Assembly: GCA_005408345.1 (NCBI GenBank)
Contig: SEMN01000186.1
Location: 496,001 to 560,000, forward strand
Direction: 5' to 3'
DNA from: Macquaria australasica
Lineage: Eukaryota > Chordata > Actinopteri > Centrarchiformes > Percichthyidae
Length of the DNA: 64,000 bases
Shown here: piece after piece, positions 25,988-39,225 of the stretch
Numbering within the stretch: position 1 is the stretch's first letter
Layout: each line of letters starts with the position of its first letter
Program-made: the position numbers and the translations under genes
The notes under the pieces: generated by a model
Database searches by the model: none
Seen by the model: only the letters and a program-made list of their open reading frames with translations
Told to the model about the DNA's origin: nothing

Positions 25988-28128
25988 TGATATGGATAGG
26001 CTCATTTGTATATATATGACAAAGACAGTCATCATACGCATGACTAAGGCACACTTGACTTTGAGTGGGTACTTTATCCACTGACCAGGGGCAAAACTCT
26101 TCAGCCCACTTCCACTATGAATATATCATACCAGTTATTATGGTCTGAACATGTACCTATAGGAGGCACAGGGATGTAGTGGCCAATCAAACTAGCAGAT
26201 CTCTGTGTTGCCAAGAAGAATAGTCACCATAGCAACGTTGTATACCCAATATCTTTACAGTGATGAAGGTTGGATGGATTGGACACGTGAGACTTCATGT
26301 GACAAAAACAAATATTCGAGCACTATCATGGTTACCCAATGAAAGGTAAACAGCAGGCAGGATAATATTGCTGTTGTAAGTGTGGTGATTTTCATATTTT
26401 GGATACACTCAGGGGACAACACAGCCTATTTAGGATTACAAAAGAGATCTACCATAATTGAGCCTCTGAATCCCTTTCACACCCTTTTAGATAAATTAAC
26501 CACCGCTTGGAGATTAGGTAAACACAAGGCTGCTGTGCTTGACTGGAAAGTGGACGTATTGCAGACACACGTTTGCTTGTTTTTTTTTTACAGTAGATGC
26601 TAATTAAAAGCATCTTAAATCTTTTTCATCATTATAGATACATTTCTCACTGGATCTCTCAGTTTGTTTCTCATCTCTGTTTGACACAGTGTTCTGGTTT
26701 ATGGTTTATTTCAACAAGTCCTTGGGATGGATACATGGATACAGCAGTCTCTTTTGTCCAATCGCTGGATCTTTTGATATTCAGTCTCAACACTGTCATA
26801 GAGGCTTTGGGTCACATATCACCCAGCAACCATGCCTGGTGCTGTCATGGAGGTTCACAGGGGAATTAGATGTGTGCCAGTAATGTTGAAATACCATAAC
26901 AGCCATGGTAGGAAAACAAAATGATACCGTACTAGGAAAAGATCACATCTTGTTTAGTATTATGACATTTTGTTGCAACAGAACTACTGTAATTTTAACC
27001 TAAGTTTTAAAAAAAATCAGTAATGGTTAGATGAAACTTACAAATACAAATATATTGGAAACAAAAAAAATCTATCATCTGAGGTAAAATAATCAGTTCA
27101 TACAGAAACTAACTTTGCCTTTTCAAGTCTGTTCCCACCATTGAGCTACACAGTGAATAAATATAGCTCTCTGCCCTGACAAAGACCTTCATCTAATGCG
27201 TAATTACTTTTTGCGTGGGGACTTTGAGTGTGTGTTTTCACATTTAGACATTAAACCAGCTGTTGACACCAGCTGGAGGGTGCGTTACATCCCCTAACTG
27301 TGCTCTGCACGAGTCAAGCGAGGATTCAAGAATTTTCTGAGGAGAATTGAGAAGAGACGTGGAAGAGACCATGTAGCCTCTTAGGAGAGACACAGTGTCG
27401 CAGGAGAAGGAGTCAGAGAGAGAAAATGACACGAGAAGAGCGGTTGAGGTGGCCGAAAGCAGGGGAGATGAAGAAAAAGAGAGAGAGTGGGAGGGAACAG
27501 AGTTGGGGGGGGGGTCTAATCTTCAGTGTGAGTCATCCTTAGTGAAAACACTGAGTTCCCACAAGGGCAGCTCTCAGTGAACACTACGTGAAAAGGGCAG
27601 GACTGTCATTCAAACACCATAATCCTGTACACCTTCTGTGTACATGTGTGTGAGAAACAAATAAATGAGAAAGAAAACGTGTGTGTACCTGTGCTTGTTT
27701 GCGTGCCTGGGAACACGAGGGTGATAACGAGAGGTACAGTAGCTGTCACTGCTTTGTTTCTATGGTTACCGTGACTTGATGGTATACTCTCACTTCTTGT
27801 TTCATTTGGTCGTGCTGTGTAATAAACTCTAATGCAAGGCTGCATGTGTTGTAAAATTGCTAGGGGAAGACTATAAGGACCTGTTTTTACAATGTTCAGG
27901 GTACAAGGTTCTTAAATGTTCTAAAGCTGCAAATGAAATAAATGAAATCTTATCTCAAGATTCAGGCTCATTATTACAGTTAAGCATGTTCCTACTCTTG
28001 TCACAGATGGACTGTCAAATACGTTTAAATCAGTACTCCTTCCTGTTTTTAGGTGTGTCACATCATGTCACCTCTGTTTCTTGTTTCTTTTGAATTTTTA
28101 AGGTGAAAAATGTGATCACATAGCAGAG

Positions 28129-28365
28129 AGTTAGATAGGAGATCAGTATCACTCTCATAGCTGTCCGTTAAATGTGAAGCTAGAGCCAGGAAGCGATTAC
28201 CTTACCTTACCATGAAGACTGGAAGTGGGGAAACAGCCTGGCTCTCTCCATAGTTCAAAAATACACCCATACAAACACCTCTAATGCTAACTAATTAACA
28301 CATCAAGTTGCTGCCGGTTGCCTGGCAACCTCACGGTGATAATAAGACCCCAGGAAGTTGACACG
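28129..28365 (+). mobile_element. Partial fold-back MITE family B copy
   Basis: The blocks CACTCTCATAGCTGTCCGTT, ATGAAGACTGGAAGTGGGGA and CACCTCTAATGCTAACTAAT match the order in 21544-22103. A TTGCCTGGCAACC palindromic block follows. The terminal inverted arm is missing. Confidence 0.65.
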
Positions 28366-31300
28366 CCTTGCTCATGGATGTAGAAATATTAGTAAAAAGT
28401 ATTATTTCTTATTGTCTCATTATAAGATGCATTTAAATTTTAATGCAGGTATTGTGTACATTCATCTGAATCTCTGTGTTTAATGAACTACTATTATATT
28501 TCTAAGTACAGTTAGTTCAATGATCAGTGGTGCTGTTGAATATTGTGTTATACTGTTATATTATTTTGTCCACCCCATTTATATCAATGAGGGCAGACTA
28601 AATAACAGAAACACCTCTCTGTATAATGTAATACAAATCAACAGCACCACAAACTACATCTCCAAAATGATTACAAAGTCAAATCAACACCCCTATAAAA
28701 CCTCAACAAAAACTGAACATTATGACCTTCATGAAGGTAGGATTTATTGCAGGACGGTTGTATTAGACTGCACTAGTTTTAGCTAGGTGTATCTAATAAA
28801 CTGGTAGCTGAGTGTATATCCTCCATTAAAAGCTCAGGATTGTCCAAACAACTTCTGTGAAAGAGGAGCAACAGTGCAGCAGCATAGTGTGCATAGCATT
28901 AAAACTTAAAAATTCAAGTACAAACATTGGGATTAATACAGTACTGCAGCTTTCTATAACACTGAAGGCGAGGCAGATGAAGATCTGTCTAAACTTTAAT
29001 GAATGAAGGTGGTTTGTTACAGGAGAGGATATACTGTATGTAACAAAGTGAAATGACTCAAATAACTACAGCTGAGCACAGTGAATATAATACACAAAAT
29101 AATAATGCTGCAAAATGGGGGAGCAGATGTGCAGAAATGTGTCGAAAGGCAGAAACATGCTTTTTCAACACTGGAAAAGAATGGAGAGGAGGAAATTTGG
29201 AGGGGTGTCAGATTGTTGCTAAACTCTTCATGTTGATCTCGTGGAGGTCAATCTGCTCTGAAGCACGTACTGGACAAGCGCTTTGATCCTAGTAGGACCA
29301 GGACTTTGGCTAATTAACAATCCAGTGACATCTGAGCACTGAGGATACCAGCTGGAGCCTGCCTGCTTTCTATTCTTTCATGTGCATAACCATAGTGATG
29401 ATTTGTACTGTATAACCACTGTGTATACAGCAGCAGTTGATGGTGATTATGATGACAATCAGTAAAAGTAATTTGATACACCTTCCATATTTTGTCTTGC
29501 CACACTCTGTTGGTCTCTGTTACGTAGTTCTGTTTCAAATCGACAACAGTTTCCTGCTGTTTCTTTTTTGTGTCCCGCGTGTCTCTTCAGTCCAGGGGTT
29601 TCTAAACAACAGCAACACTCACCATCACAGTCACCAGTAATGAGCATGTGGGCAGTACTGGCGCCTTTACTTGGAAGGTTGCCATGTTCCATTAACTCTC
29701 TCCTAAAGTCACCAATGCAGGAAACAAAACTGATTTCCTCGCTTTAAAAAAAACAAAAAAACAACAGCAGCTCTGACTCATCCCCCAGTCAATCCTCCGT
29801 CCACACTTCCTCACTCTCTCTGCTCCCATTCCTGCCCTCCCTCCCTCCCAATGTGTCCTCAAAACACTCCCCCAGCATCTCTAACCAAATAATCAAATGA
29901 TTACGATGCAGCAGGTTGCCAGGTCCTGGGTCTGCGTCCCTGCTTATCTCCCTCTCATTATGTCAGCAGCAACGTCATGCAAATGTGGATTTGCTCAGAA
30001 AAATGCCCAAGTAGCAATGACAGAGCGTGAGTGTGTGAGCACCTGCAGGCCTCTGTGCATTTGCTGGACAGAGAATGACCATTTGTGACCAGAAGACTCT
30101 CACTTGTGTGTGTTGTTTATTTATTTTCTCTGCTTAGTTTTTCACCTTGTGCTTCTTTATAATGTATAATTCCTCAACACGCAAAGGAATAATTTGACTC
30201 CTGATTTTGCCCCCTTCACTTATGATTGGCTGCTGAAAGAACTGAAGGTTTGTTTTAGCATTCATCACAGGTCATGCAGCTTTGGCGACATGCCTAAAAT
30301 ATAATTGTTTTAACTGCAGGGGTGTTTCTGACAGACTGCAAATAAATCAAATAAATATGTAATATATTGCACATCACCAGCTATGACCTGAATTTGTAAT
30401 AAACAGATGAGCACTGCAGGGGAACTACCAAGTAGAAGAAAAGGCACATGGATTATGTACATCACAGGATTTGTGTTTTGTTTTTTGTTTTTTTGTCAGG
30501 ACTCAAGGTAAACTTTTGTCTGTTTGACAAAATTCACCTCAAAAATAGATGTTCAATGAGGAGATTATTCTAAATATTTGCCTGTCTACACCTCGAGCAT
30601 AAGACCACTGATAAAGTGCAATGTTTGATTTCAAAGTTACAAGTCTGGATATTTTTAACACTGGATCTTTGCAAAATTGCCTTAGAAACAACAAGTAATT
30701 GCAACACAGAAGTTAAAATTAGTCTTTTTTTAGCCAGAGCAAATGACACATGAAAAATGAAATGAACACTGCTAAGCTAAATACAATAAAGTGCTTTCTC
30801 ATTTTGTTGTAAGCAATCATCACCAAGACATCATGTGTAGGTAAAGTCAGTGCAGCTTTAGAACGTGAATCTTCCAGGTGCTAACAAGCTTTTCAATCAC
30901 TTGAAACTACACAGTATTTATTAGCCTCCAAACCATTTACAGCAGTCAGAATGGACAGCATCATGTTTTAAGAATGGGAGAACATTCTTCAATTTAATGT
31001 TTTGGCTCACTGAATACCAAAGACATCCACAGACAGTCACTTATATGGGATTTTAACTTGTAATGTTTACTGCATATACTGTACAGTAAACGAGCTGTAT
31101 ACTGTACAAAATGGATTTAACACAAGTCCTTTTTGTTTTGTGAGGCTGAGAAGTTCATCAGACAAATGATATAGTAGTGGTAAGATTATTTTCAATCATC
31201 TGGGGGACACCTAGTGGTCAGTTAATGCTAAACACTGTTCACAAGACTTACAGTACTTGTCATCTGCACATACAGGCAATGCATTGTCCAAACTTATACT

Positions 31301-32461
31301 TTAACCTTTAACATCTGTTGTGTCCTTGAATATTGCATTGACGAAAGAAAAGGGGATGAAAGAAGCTGGAGGGAAGCAAAACACTGCAGTAAGCAAAACT
31401 GTCAAATGGCCGGAGAGATGCAGGGGCAGGTCAGGGTTGGAGGGAAGCGCAGATTTGACTCACAGGACAGATTTGTGATTTTGAGCTAGAAAAAACTGAC
31501 TTGACTCGACACCTGGCAGCAAAGATTCCCAGGGACCTCTTTCCTGTTTGTTCTTTCAAATACATCACAATCACACAAGACTATTCAAATATCTAAACGT
31601 TTGAGTCTTTTAAGACAATTTTAATTTCATGGTGATAAATATGAGGGACATACTGGCTGTTTTGCATGTGCGATGTGTACTAACTACAAACTGTGTAAAC
31701 TTTACATTTATGCTGACCAAAAACACAAGTTACAACAATTATTAGATTGGTTTCCTAACTTCCAGTTAGCCTTTGGTTTCAGTCCATTCCAGTTCTGTAT
31801 GAACACTGATATGTAAACCTGCAGAGAGATTAAGCTAAAAAAAAAATAATAATAATATTAGAAATTAAGTCTTTAGTCACCTCACAAAAAGGATTATCCA
31901 CCATATCTTTGTCACCAAGCAGCTGATGTCCGTTGTGCTCAGATCAAAAGCTTACGCGGTTTTTGATGCCCTTTAGTTCCATGCAGCCAGACCATGACAT
32001 CAAGGATAATGCAATTGGCAGTCAGACACACTGTGCAGACCGAAAATGATTTGTGATGACAATCTGCATTTACACTGATGAAAAGCATAGTGGTAGAATA
32101 GTGAAATAAAACAAGTATCTTAATAGCATTTTCTCTTTTATTTTCAGCCCGTTTTGAGGAATATTACTGCCTTACTGCAACTACATAACTCATTTCAGCA
32201 CATATGTACTATTCCCTGCTTCTAGTTATTGATTTGAGTTCTTTCTTTTGTGCAAAATATTGAAAATGAGTAAACTCTTCATTTCTTGTGTTTGTATATT
32301 GTACGAGAATGAAGAAAAACTGTATTACTAATGCCCCTGTGTCCATATCCTGGTGGCTATGGGAGAAATATTATTTTCCCTGAGTGCTTAGACACACTAT
32401 GGTCATCTTCACGTCGTGGTACTCCATTCCCCTCAGGATCATTAAACCGCAGTGCTCTGGC

Positions 32462-32473
32462 TCCATCTTGTGG
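32462..32473 (-). promoter_or_regulatory. YY1-like CCATCTTGTGG motif upstream of the Myb-like gene
   Basis: CCATCTTG lies about 165 bp upstream of the start codon at 32634. Read on the minus strand (CCACAAGATGG), the same site is also a weak CTCF-like match with two core mismatches. Function is inferred only from motif and position. Confidence 0.3.
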
Positions 32474-32633
32474 TCACATGCAGTAAGTGCAACTACAAGC
32501 GAAGAGCGGTACCTCCGTTTTGCCAGATTCTGATTCTCCGCCAAGTTCAGTTACACGTCAGTAGGGAACCTGTACTGGTGAGTGGACGTGTACAGCGCGC
32601 GTCAGGCGGTTCCCGGATGCGCCAAACAGAAAC

Positions 32634-35600
32634 ATGGAACGGGTAGTGGTGGAAGTGCCGATCAACAACGGTGAGATACATTACCACCTGCACGTCTAAC
32701 GCGCCTTTCAACCACTTATATTAACATCTCCTAAACGGCATTTCGGTCCTTCTCTCGATTCGTGCACAAATGCTCCTCCTCCTCCTCCTCCTCTTCCTCT
32801 GACGCATGGTTCGGTATTGAACGTGCTGTAGCCTCTGTAGGGCTATCAGTGCTTTACGGGCTATTTGTCTCGTTTCTGTGTCTGAATTCTTGTAGCTGCA
32901 GGCTACTGGCTGCTTGCACTTGTGCACAGTGACAGAGCTGCTGTCATCTGTCAAACAGCAACTCTGGAACTGACTGCTGCTGTCACCACTTACCTCTTTG
33001 CACCAAAACACAGGCCCAATGTGTTCCTCATCATGGCTTTTTAGTTATATGCATGGTAATAACATGTAATTACACGAATAGACTGTGATTGTAAAAGAAT
33101 CCACTGAGTAAAATAATCCACCATAGTAGAATATATTAAGGATCCCATATTTATACCCCATATCATAGATTAGTTTAATACCACTTGCATTCTTATGCCA
33201 GGAAGTATAATGGTTTTGGGTTTCCTAGGTTACAGTCAGTTCAGCCCTAACATATGCCCAAGTTGCACTTACCTCTAATGCTAATAATAGGCCTACTAAT
33301 AATAACTATAATAATGTAATTATGAGATATAATTTATTTGTTACCTTTTCAAGAAGGTCAGAGGTCAGAGCAATTCTGGAGCAGACCCCCTGTGTGAACG
33401 ATGGTTTCCATATTCATTATCTCACCTCACAGCGTTTCAACAGAAGTTCTAGGCTGTATCTATTCTATTCTATAGTATTCTATTCTGTTCTATTCCCAAC
33501 TTCAGGTTTTTCCCTCGCCGGCCCTTCCACGACCCCACGAAAGCGCCAGGTGCGTTTTTCAGCGCGGCATGACATCATCCTTCTGCGGGAGGTTATCGCC
33601 CAGAACCCCTTTGCCTCCAAAGAGCCAGGTCAGTCCTCTTTTTAAAGGACTAATCCACCTGAAAGCACTTGAATACTGTTGAGATGCAGAGAGCTGCAGT
33701 TCGTGCATGACAAATGTGGACAATGTGTTGTCACGTCAGAATATTTCTAATGAAGCTATAATGGCGTTTAACAGAGGAAGACTTTTCATCCATGAAAAAC
33801 ATCAATATCAACCTTACAATTTACTATGAAATCAAACAGTAAGGGGAATCTTTTTAAAACATTCCTGTGCAAATGTCCTATGACTATGCCTGTGTATTCA
33901 TGAGCTAATTGGCTACAAAGCCTTTTTCCTATATTGTATATTCACGTGTGTGAACTCATCCATCTTCATCAGGACGGATCTGGGCCCGTGTGGGGGAGAT
34001 TATTACTGCAGCGCTCCAAGATGAAAACTTTGAGGTGGATGCTAGGAGGTGTAGGGAGAGGACCATGCTGCTGCTAGACTACTACAAGAAACAAGACTTT
34101 CCCAGTCTGCGCAGGTTGGTTCAGTCGCTAGGACCCATATTTTAGGAGAAATCAAAAGCAAACTGTACTGCTTCCTGAGGAAATAATGGCCCTGAGCTGG
34201 ATGTGTGGTGGAGATGTGCTTGGCCTTACCAAATAGAAACATAAGTTTATTGTGTGTGTGCTTTTGGCGTACTCAGGTTTGGAACAGAGAGGTTGTACGC
34301 CCAAAAGGAGGATCTGCTCCATGAGGTTTTGGAGCTGGAGACTGAGAAGGGGCTCCTGGCCAGCGGGGAAAGCACAAAGTACCAGGTGGGAGTCAGTGGT
34401 GTCATCTTAGCAGAGAAGAGTAGGTACACTTATGTGGCACCACCAGCGCAAGAAATGTGTTTTCACTGTGGGTGTTTTAGTGCCCTTGAGCTGATTTAGA
34501 GAGGTAGATCAGCCATATAAGTTACAGCTTCAGAACTTCTGAGTTATAGACATTGCTTTTGGCCGAAGATTAAATGAAAGTGAGCTAAACAGTTTCAAAG
34601 ACTGACATGAATATTAAAACCACAGACTGTTGTATAGTCCAGTGGTTCCCAACCTTTTAAGCTTGTGACCCCTTAAAATGAAGAAGTGTCCATTTTGAGC
34701 CCCATGTCACAGGTCGCATAGGTCCAGGAGTTGTGAGCAGCTCTACCAAAGTGTGATTTCTCTTTCAAAACCTCTCAGATTGTTTCATCTGAATAATTGT
34801 CAGAGACCAGAAGCAAAAGTATCCGTCATTTTCACATTAAAAAAAAAAAGCTTGTTTAGAGAAAAGTCCCAAATGATAAAAAAACATGTACAGCACATTT
34901 TGTCTCTTCTTTCCTGTCTCATTAATCATCTCTCGGCCCCTCGTATGTATTTAGTGACCCCCTGGTGGGCTCCAACTCCTGTTTGGGAACCAGTGCTGTC
35001 TGTATTGTCTGACATGAGATGTGTTATACAATATGTTTTTAGCTGGCTTTGCACATTCTAGTTTTGATCTAGAAGTTTTAAACTCACTCCACACTTTATT
35101 ATTGGGGTCAGGATGCCCATCATGTCATTAAACCTAGAGTTGATACACCACTTATTTCTATCTCTGTTGGCGATAGTTTATCTGTGCTAATACGTCATTG
35201 GAACTGAGGCTAGCCAGAGAAATTGGATATCCAAGCCAGCAGATATTTTTATGTTCTCTGTAACTACTTGGCCACTTCCCTTTTCTTCCTCTTGGTGGCA
35301 TTCAGTCACAAGTAAACTTCGATTCCAAATCTCCTGACTGCTTATACAGTAACACTACCACTACTGCTACTATAGGTAACACCTTCTGTTACTAAAACAG
35401 TTGCTGCTGTTGCTCGTAATTCTCATTTTCTTTGTTGTTATTGTTGTAGAAGTGATATTTAATCTTGTCCTCATCTTTGCCAGGACGATGAACTGAGAAA
35501 GCGAGCCATAGAAGAACTAACTCTACCAGAGCAGGACAAACCCAACATCACTATCACACAAACACCCACTGCAGGTAAAAACAGATTCAGAACACAAGAC

Positions 35601-36907
35601 AGGACAAGACTCTGGCTCTTGATCCCCACAGCAAGAAAATGCATTCATTATTTCCTCCAAGGTCATTCCTTCTATATATTATTCTAAATAATACGGCCTC
35701 CAAAATCTGTCCTTTAAGTGTGAAACATTGAAATGCAGCTTGTATTCTGTTTTGCTTTTATGGACAATAAAGGCTGTAGTCAGCTTGGATTCGCAGCAGT
35801 TAATTAACTGCACTTTCAAGTCTACAGGGGAGCGAGTGTTTCCTACTCAAAATACAGACTTTGGTGGAACATAACTTAAATCTCCTTCAGCAATTAATCC
35901 TTGCCAGCTCAATGGATGTCACTCTGTAGCTGACAGTTCCCTTCAGAAATGGGTACATTTTGAAACAATTACTGTTCCAGCAGAACCAGAAGAAGACCGC
36001 GAGGAAATGGCGGAGCTTTCAGCGGCGCCCATGGCCAAGAGGCCCTGCCAGTGCTGCTGCCAGACCTACTCTGAGATTCTCAGCTTCCTGGAGAAACGCT
36101 CAGAGGCGGAGCAGCGGCTGCGAGAGGAGGAGCTTGCCCTGCGCCGGGAGGAGCTAGAGATTCAAAGAAGTGAGATTTTCTAGAACAGTGAAGTGTGATT
36201 TTAAAGAATATTTGTCCCAGCTATGCTACAGGTTTCCTTTCATGTGAATATTTATATCTTCCAAGGTGGATTTTCTATAGTTTTAGAGCCACAATTAAAA
36301 AACAAAACAAAAAAAATGACTTGACAAAATCAGGAACATCACTGATTGTTGTACAGAGTCAATTCAATTCAATTCAACATAGCGCCAAATCATAACAGAA
36401 GTTATCTCAGGGCACTTTTCATATAGAGCAGGTCTAGACTGTACTCTTTATAGTATTATTTACAGAGACCCAACAGTTCCCACCATAAGCAGATGCGATG
36501 TCATTCATTTTAAGGATAGAACCATTAGGAGACAGGCTCTGAAAACCTTATTTATTTTCATCCTAGACAAAATTCAAATAAAGTTTGAATTAAAGTTAGC
36601 CTGATGATCAATCTGAATTTCAATTTCATTTTAAAAATCTGAGATGTGGACAGCAATTTAGAGGTCTGTTTTTTTTTAAAAACTGATCTCAGAATAAAAC
36701 AGGGAATAAGTACTGTTATGCTGTCATCATCCTCAAGGGGCATTGAATTACAGATTTCATTCTGTTTTTTTACTCTCAGGTAAGATCGCTCTGGAGAGGG
36801 AACGTCTGGGAGCTGAGAGAAAAGAGAGGGAAAGGAGATTTGAGCTGGAGAGCCAAGAGAGGCAGGTCATCTTGGACCTGCTAAAAGAGAAGGTGCTGAA
36901 AGGCTGA
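32634..36907 (+). CDS. Myb/SANT-like DNA-binding and coiled-coil protein, unnamed (7 exons, 272 aa)
   Basis: Coding exons: 32634-32670, 33506-33628, 33973-34114, 34277-34385, 35484-35574, 35981-36169, 36780-36907. All introns are GT-AG, all phases agree and the sum is exactly 273 codons. Residues 23-27 (PRKRQ) are a basic, NLS-like stretch. Residues about 28-101 form a Myb/SANT-like or trihelix-type region (VRFSARHDIILLREVIAQNP, then RIWARV, then RRCRERTMLLLDYYKK), which suggests DNA binding. Residues 190-194 are CQCCC, and about 197-272 is a strongly charged, uninterrupted coiled coil likely to give dimers. The layout (N-terminal Myb-like domain, C-terminal coiled coil) resembles Harbinger-associated Myb-like proteins and their domesticated relatives (NAIF1/MSANTD type). 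I do not recognise a named orthologue. It is probably a nuclear protein; the target is unknown. Confidence 0.85.
34640..34995. mobile_element. hAT-type MITE in intron 4 of the Myb-like gene
   Basis: Its ends are CAGTGGTTCCCAACC and TTTGGGAACCAGTG, imperfect terminal inverted repeats with one mismatch in 13. They are typical of a common teleost non-autonomous hAT family whose copies carry GTGACCCC-type blocks. No clear 8-bp target duplication is left. Confidence 0.75.
36358..36530. repeat. Dispersed teleost repeat in intron 6 of the Myb-like gene
   Basis: The blocks AATTCAATTCAATTCAACAT, AGCGCCAAATCATAACAGAA, GTTATCTCAGGGCACTTTTC and CATATAGAGCAGGTCTAGAC are characteristic of a repeat I know to be frequent in fish genomes. 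Its class is uncertain. Confidence 0.7.
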
Positions 36908-38540
36908 CGGAGAAAAACTGTATCACCTGCATTTTAATGCCATCTTTAAAAAAAAGTCAAAGCATGAAATACAGTAAAAAACATAGTCTAACTGACTCTG
37001 AAACGAGGAAGGAAACCAAGGAAACAGGAAGTGAAAAGATCAATGGTTGTTCGTTGTTACATGCAGGTCATTGACTTGGTAAAACAAACAAAATCTGATT
37101 GAAGAGATGAACAGTGAACTGAGATTTAAAATGGAGGGCAGTAATGCAGGACTTGCAGTTGCCTTTGTGGATCTTGAGTTTCTGGTGAACAAAGTACCAG
37201 AAAAGACATAAAACTGCTGACAGTGTTTAAAAGGTGCAATATTTGCTAAACCAGCTGATCCATATAGATCTCAATAGACACTCCCTGTGTTTTATTCCTC
37301 ATCGCACAGTCTGCATGAGGATTTAAAAGCGCTGCAATTACTGGAGTGTCACCTAAGAAATGGAGTGCAGAAAAGGGTGTGGTGCGGTGTCTTACTGTAG
37401 GTGTGGCGATGCATTTCTTCATGAGACACCAACAGCAGTATGTTTTTATGAGTCCTGTTCACAGTGTAATGGGCGCCGTTCTTTGTGGTTCCGGGATGAA
37501 AAAAAATCAAGGAACAACTTAGAAAAGCTGTGTTTTTAAGCAATTAACATAAAGGTTATGGTGCAGCTCAAGCCTTTTGAAAATACTGTAGCATTAACAT
37601 ATTAATGACTTTACACATGCTTTATTCAGCCACTTCTTTTTCAATTTGAAGACATTTTGATTAAAATAGAAGTAAAACTATATTTTACTGACTGTGAATA
37701 CACTGCACATTGACTGGTAAGCACTTTTGTACTGCAAACAATACAAGCCATAAGTTTACATACTTTTAAACTGAAATTACATTAAACGATAATGTCACAT
37801 CTTAGGTGTGCTACATTCCTTTTGCTATAAGATAGTTATTAGTCAAATGTCTGTCAACATCCTCAGTTTAAACTGTTGCTCCCAGATGTAGTTAACTGTC
37901 ATTGGTTAAAGTTACAATATTACTTAACATGGAATTCATGACAGGAGCACTTTTATTTACATGTTCCAGGGATGTACAGGGCGTTTTATTTCTGCTCATG
38001 ATTTATTAAATGATCTGGCTTTTATTACATAACATTGCTACTGTTACCCTCTGTATATTGTTCATAAAAAAATCTATTTTTCTTTAAATCCCCACAACAT
38101 AGTCTACGTTATATAAAATGAAAGCAGTGAAGAAAATCTAACCTAAAAAGTTGATCATTTCTATTCCGCAAATAAAAAAAAAACATTGTAAGCCGAGTTT
38201 GTGTGGATTCGTCATGATCATCACCATCTACATTCAGCTTACTACAATGTATGACTGTATGACTATCTTATTAACAGTCATTATTTTTCAACAATAACTC
38301 TGAAATTGGATTTTACCCTCATGCTAAAGTCCCTATTGATCCCCTGAAGCATCTGACTTGAGCAGGGCAGTATTTTGATTCATTACTTCTACTTAAGTAA
38401 AAAGTCTGAGTGCTTTTTTCTCCACCGTAAACACTGTGGCAGTCCGCAAACCCAATCATTGCTTTTCTATGTTGTGCTGCAAAAAAAAAAAAAAAATCTT
38501 ATCACCGCATTTTGTGGTCCTTGCACTTTAATTTTAGGTC
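36908..38540 (+). other. 3'UTR of the Myb-like gene and intergenic sequence
   Basis: No coding exon is seen. AATAAA at 38171-38176 is the clearest polyadenylation candidate; others nearer the stop cannot be excluded. Confidence 0.5.
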
Positions 38541-38554
38541 ATAAAAACACCACG

Positions 38555-38900
38555 CACTGATTGGTCAAAATTTTTATTTTACACGCCCCCTGTTGTTTCG
38601 ATCTAGTCTCTGATTGGTTCTCTTTAACGGCACTCCATCTTTTCTTCCAGCCAATCAACGTGGGCTCGTTGGCGTCTTCCCCCGTCGCGAATGCGAGCGC
38701 GTTGCAATGAAGTTTACCATAGCCACATTTGAATGCTAGCAGCGGAGCTTTGAATTGATTACATTGTTGCGGCGCCCAAGAAGTTTTTTTGTTACACTTC
38801 AGTTCGTCTTCATGGTAACATAAGTCGTTGTGTGTGGGGGTTGTAGATACGATAAAATAGTCTGCGTCCCGCATGGGAACGCAGAGCTCAGCTTTTCATC
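38555..38900 (+). promoter_or_regulatory. Putative prpsap1 promoter with three CCAAT boxes
   Basis: Inverted CCAAT (ATTGG) boxes lie at 38560-38564 and 38613-38617 and a direct CCAAT at 38651-38655, spaced about 53 and 38 bp. CpG-rich sequence follows (GTCGCGAATGCGAGCGCG near 38683). This resembles an NF-Y-driven, TATA-less housekeeping promoter upstream of prpsap1. Confidence 0.55.
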
Positions 38901-39225
38901 TGCTGGCGGTGCGTGGTAGGCTGGGGTTTCTGTGGTGTTGGTCGGTGGGTGAAGGCGGTTGTTGACGCCAGCACCAGTGGTTCTCCCACGTTACATGTGG
39001 AGCATGTGCTCCGTGTTATTTTAGTTACTTGCAGTGTTGCGTCACACTGCTTCAGCGAGTTTTGTGTTTTCTTACTTTAAAGATGCGTCTGCATGGTGGA
39101 AGTCTAAACCAACCGGGGCTTAGATTTTAGCGTGGAAACTGCTCTTCAAGTAGTAACAGACGATTTGGTGGGAGGGTGGGGGGGGGGGGAAGCTTAACCA
39201 AATACCACGCTGACACCAAAGCAAC

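Larger units (their letters stand above)
24803..32633. other. Gene-poor region between bmerb1 and the Myb-like gene
   Basis: No coding exon is recognisable in 7.8 kb. The first part must include the bmerb1 3'UTR, whose end is unclear. The rest holds the second copy of the short repeat at 25952-25987, a purine-rich tract ending in a G9 run near 27506, a family B MITE at 28129-28365, an A-rich stretch near 29745, and otherwise unique-looking sequence. ORFs here are short, overlap on both strands and show no protein similarity I recognise. Confidence 0.5.

Noticed and set aside
38585..38600. CTCF-like GCCCCCTGTTG near the prpsap1 promoter
   Set aside because: There are at least two mismatches in the core; it is too weak to list as a site.
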